Program-made: the position numbers and the translations under genes
The notes under the pieces: model-generated
What the model was told of the DNA's origin: nothing
What the model saw: only the letters and a program-made list of their open reading frames with translations
The model's database searches: none
Part shown: piece by piece, positions 4,637 to 5,726 of the stretch
How the letters are laid out: every line of letters starts with the position of its first letter
Numbering within the stretch: the first letter of the stretch is position 1
NCBI GenBank assembly: GCA_023388335.1
Contig: JAEWGL010000121.1
Coordinates: 1 to 5,726, forward strand
Length of the DNA: 5,726 bases
Reading direction: 5' to 3'
From: Pseudomonadota bacterium
GTDB taxonomy: Bacteria > Pseudomonadota > Gammaproteobacteria > Pseudomonadales > Pseudomonadaceae

Positions 4637-5726
4637 GTGAAACCGGTCAAAGTAGGCATCTGTGGGTTGGGGACCGTCGGTGGCGGTACCTTCAATGTAC
4701 TTCAGCGCAACGCCGAGGAGATTGCCCGCCGTGCCGGGCGCGGTATTGAAGTGGCACAGATTGCCATGCGCTCGCAAAACCCGAACTGCCAGATTACCGG
4801 TACCCCCATTACCGCTGACGTGTTCGACGTGGCGAGCAACCCCGAGATCGATATTGTCATCGAGCTGATCGGCGGCTATACCATCGCCCGTGACCTGGTG
4901 CTCAAGGCCATCGAGAACGGCAAGCACGTGGTCACCGCGAACAAGGCGCTGATCGCCGTGCATGGCAACGAAATCTTCGCCAAGGCCCGCGAGAAGGGCG
5001 TGATCGTCGCCTTCGAAGCAGCCGTGGCCGGTGGCATCCCGGTGATCAAGGCGATCCGCGAAGGCCTGTCGGCCAACCGCATCAACTGGCTGGCGGGGAT
5101 CATCAACGGCACCGGCAACTTCATCCTCACCGAAATGCGTGAAAAGGGCCGCGCCTTCCCCGACGTGCTGGCCGAAGCCCAGGCGCTGGGCTACGCCGAA
5201 GCCGACCCGACCTTCGACGTCGAGGGTATCGACGCGGCGCATAAACTGACCATTCTGGCTTCGATCGCCTTCGGCATCCCCCTGCAGTTCGACAAGGCCT
5301 ACACCGAGGGCATCACCCAGCTGACCACGGCCGACGTCAACTATGCCGAGGCGCTGGGCTACCGCATCAAGCACCTGGGCGTGGCCCGCAGCACCGCCAG
5401 TGGCATCGAGCTGCGCGTGCACCCGACGCTGATCCCCGCCGACCGCCTGATCGCCAACGTCAACGGTGTGATGAACGCGGTCATGGTCAACGGTGACGCG
5501 GCCGGTTCCACCCTGTTCTACGGCGCCGGCGCCGGCATGGAACCGACCGCTTCCTCGGTCGTCGCCGACCTGGTCGATGTGGTCCGCGCGATGACCTCCG
5601 ATCCGGAGAACCGCGTCCCGCACCTGGCCTTCCAGCCCGATTCGCTGTCGGCCCACCCGATCCTGCCGATCGAAGCCTGCGAGAGCGCCTACTACCTGCG
5701 CATCCAGGCCAAGGACCACCCAGGCG
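4637..5726 (+). CDS. hom: Homoserine dehydrogenase, 3' end outside window
   Basis: Hom reduces aspartate semialdehyde to homoserine with NAD(P)H, the branch step toward threonine and methionine. 363 complete codons are present and the frame runs off the right edge. The Rossmann domain opens with VGICGLGTVGGG (nucleotide-binding GLGTVG at 10-15) and contains VVTANKALIA (98-107). The catalytic domain has INGTGNFI (156-163) and the family signature AQALGYAEADPTFDVEGIDAAHK (181-203), with Asp199 and Lys203 as expected catalytic residues. The C-terminal ACT domain, which binds threonine in relatives, begins near YYLRIQAKDHPG (352-363) and is cut off. Since Pseudomonas Hom has about 434 residues as I recall, some 70 are missing. 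The GTG start has GGGGAG 6 nt upstream. It is a monofunctional enzyme: no aspartokinase domain precedes it. thrC is the expected next gene. Confidence 0.96.
   Translation, partial: MKPVKVGICGLGTVGGGTFNVLQRNAEEIARRAGRGIEVAQIAMRSQNPNCQITGTPITADVFDVASNPEIDIVIELIGGYTIARDLVLKAIENGKHVVTANKALIAVHGNEIFAKAREKGVIVAFEAAVAGGIPVIKAIREGLSANRINWLAGIINGTGNFILTEMREKGRAFPDVLAEAQALGYAEADPTFDVEGIDAAHKLTILASIAFGIPLQFDKAYTEGITQLTTADVNYAEALGYRIKHLGVARSTASGIELRVHPTLIPADRLIANVNGVMNAVMVNGDAAGSTLFYGAGAGMEPTASSVVADLVDVVRAMTSDPENRVPHLAFQPDSLSAHPILPIEACESAYYLRIQAKDHPG

Noticed and set aside
4595..5719. 374-codon minus-strand open frame, the longest complete open frame in its region
   Set aside because: It lies antisense to hom, whose + strand frame is a clear homoserine dehydrogenase. 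The antisense product is rich in G, D, V and H with no family motifs.

Overview
The window is a stretch of conserved core chromosome from a gamma-proteobacterium, almost certainly a fluorescent Pseudomonas of the P. putida type. Three things support this. The gene order rpsP-rimM-trmD-rplS, then a small hotdog thioesterase, xerD, dsbC and hom, is the order I recall for Pseudomonas chromosomes. The protein sequences read like Pseudomonas orthologues. A REP element of the P. putida kind (core CCCGCGAAGAGGCC) lies between the thioesterase gene and xerD. All eight genes are on the + strand. The only incomplete gene is hom, cut by the right edge.

Region 1 (1-182) is non-coding. It holds a probable terminator for an upstream gene (ffh is the expected neighbour, but none of its coding sequence is recognisable here), a long imperfect inverted repeat at 86-120, a 10-bp palindrome and a candidate -10 box for the operon. 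Region 2 (183-2125) is the trmD operon: ribosomal protein S16, the 30S maturation factor RimM, the tRNA m1G37 methyltransferase TrmD and ribosomal protein L19. The two ribosomal protein genes have recognisable Shine-Dalgarno sequences. The two enzyme/assembly genes between them do not, and follow their upstream neighbours by 5 and 3 nt. The operon closes with two hairpins, the second a textbook UUCG-loop terminator.

Region 3 (2191-2765) holds a YciA-like acyl-CoA thioesterase gene directly behind that terminator, then the REP element with a decayed inverted mate and the short xerD leader. Region 4 (2766-4556) carries XerD, the tyrosine recombinase that resolves chromosome dimers at dif, and DsbC, the periplasmic disulfide isomerase with a signal peptide and a CPYC active site. 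Region 5 (4557-5726) has a structured 80-nt leader and the first 363 codons of homoserine dehydrogenase, which begins with GTG. The window ends at the start of its regulatory ACT domain.

The genes serve translation (rpsP operon), chromosome segregation (xerD), envelope oxidative folding (dsbC) and threonine/methionine synthesis (hom). They look like a conserved neighbourhood, not one functional system. I see no mobile element, CRISPR array, RNA gene or novel system. The points worth a second look are the non-coding structures upstream of rpsP and hom, the missing ribosome binding sites of rimM and trmD, the REP pair, and a 10-nt copy of the 16S rRNA 3' end upstream of xerD.
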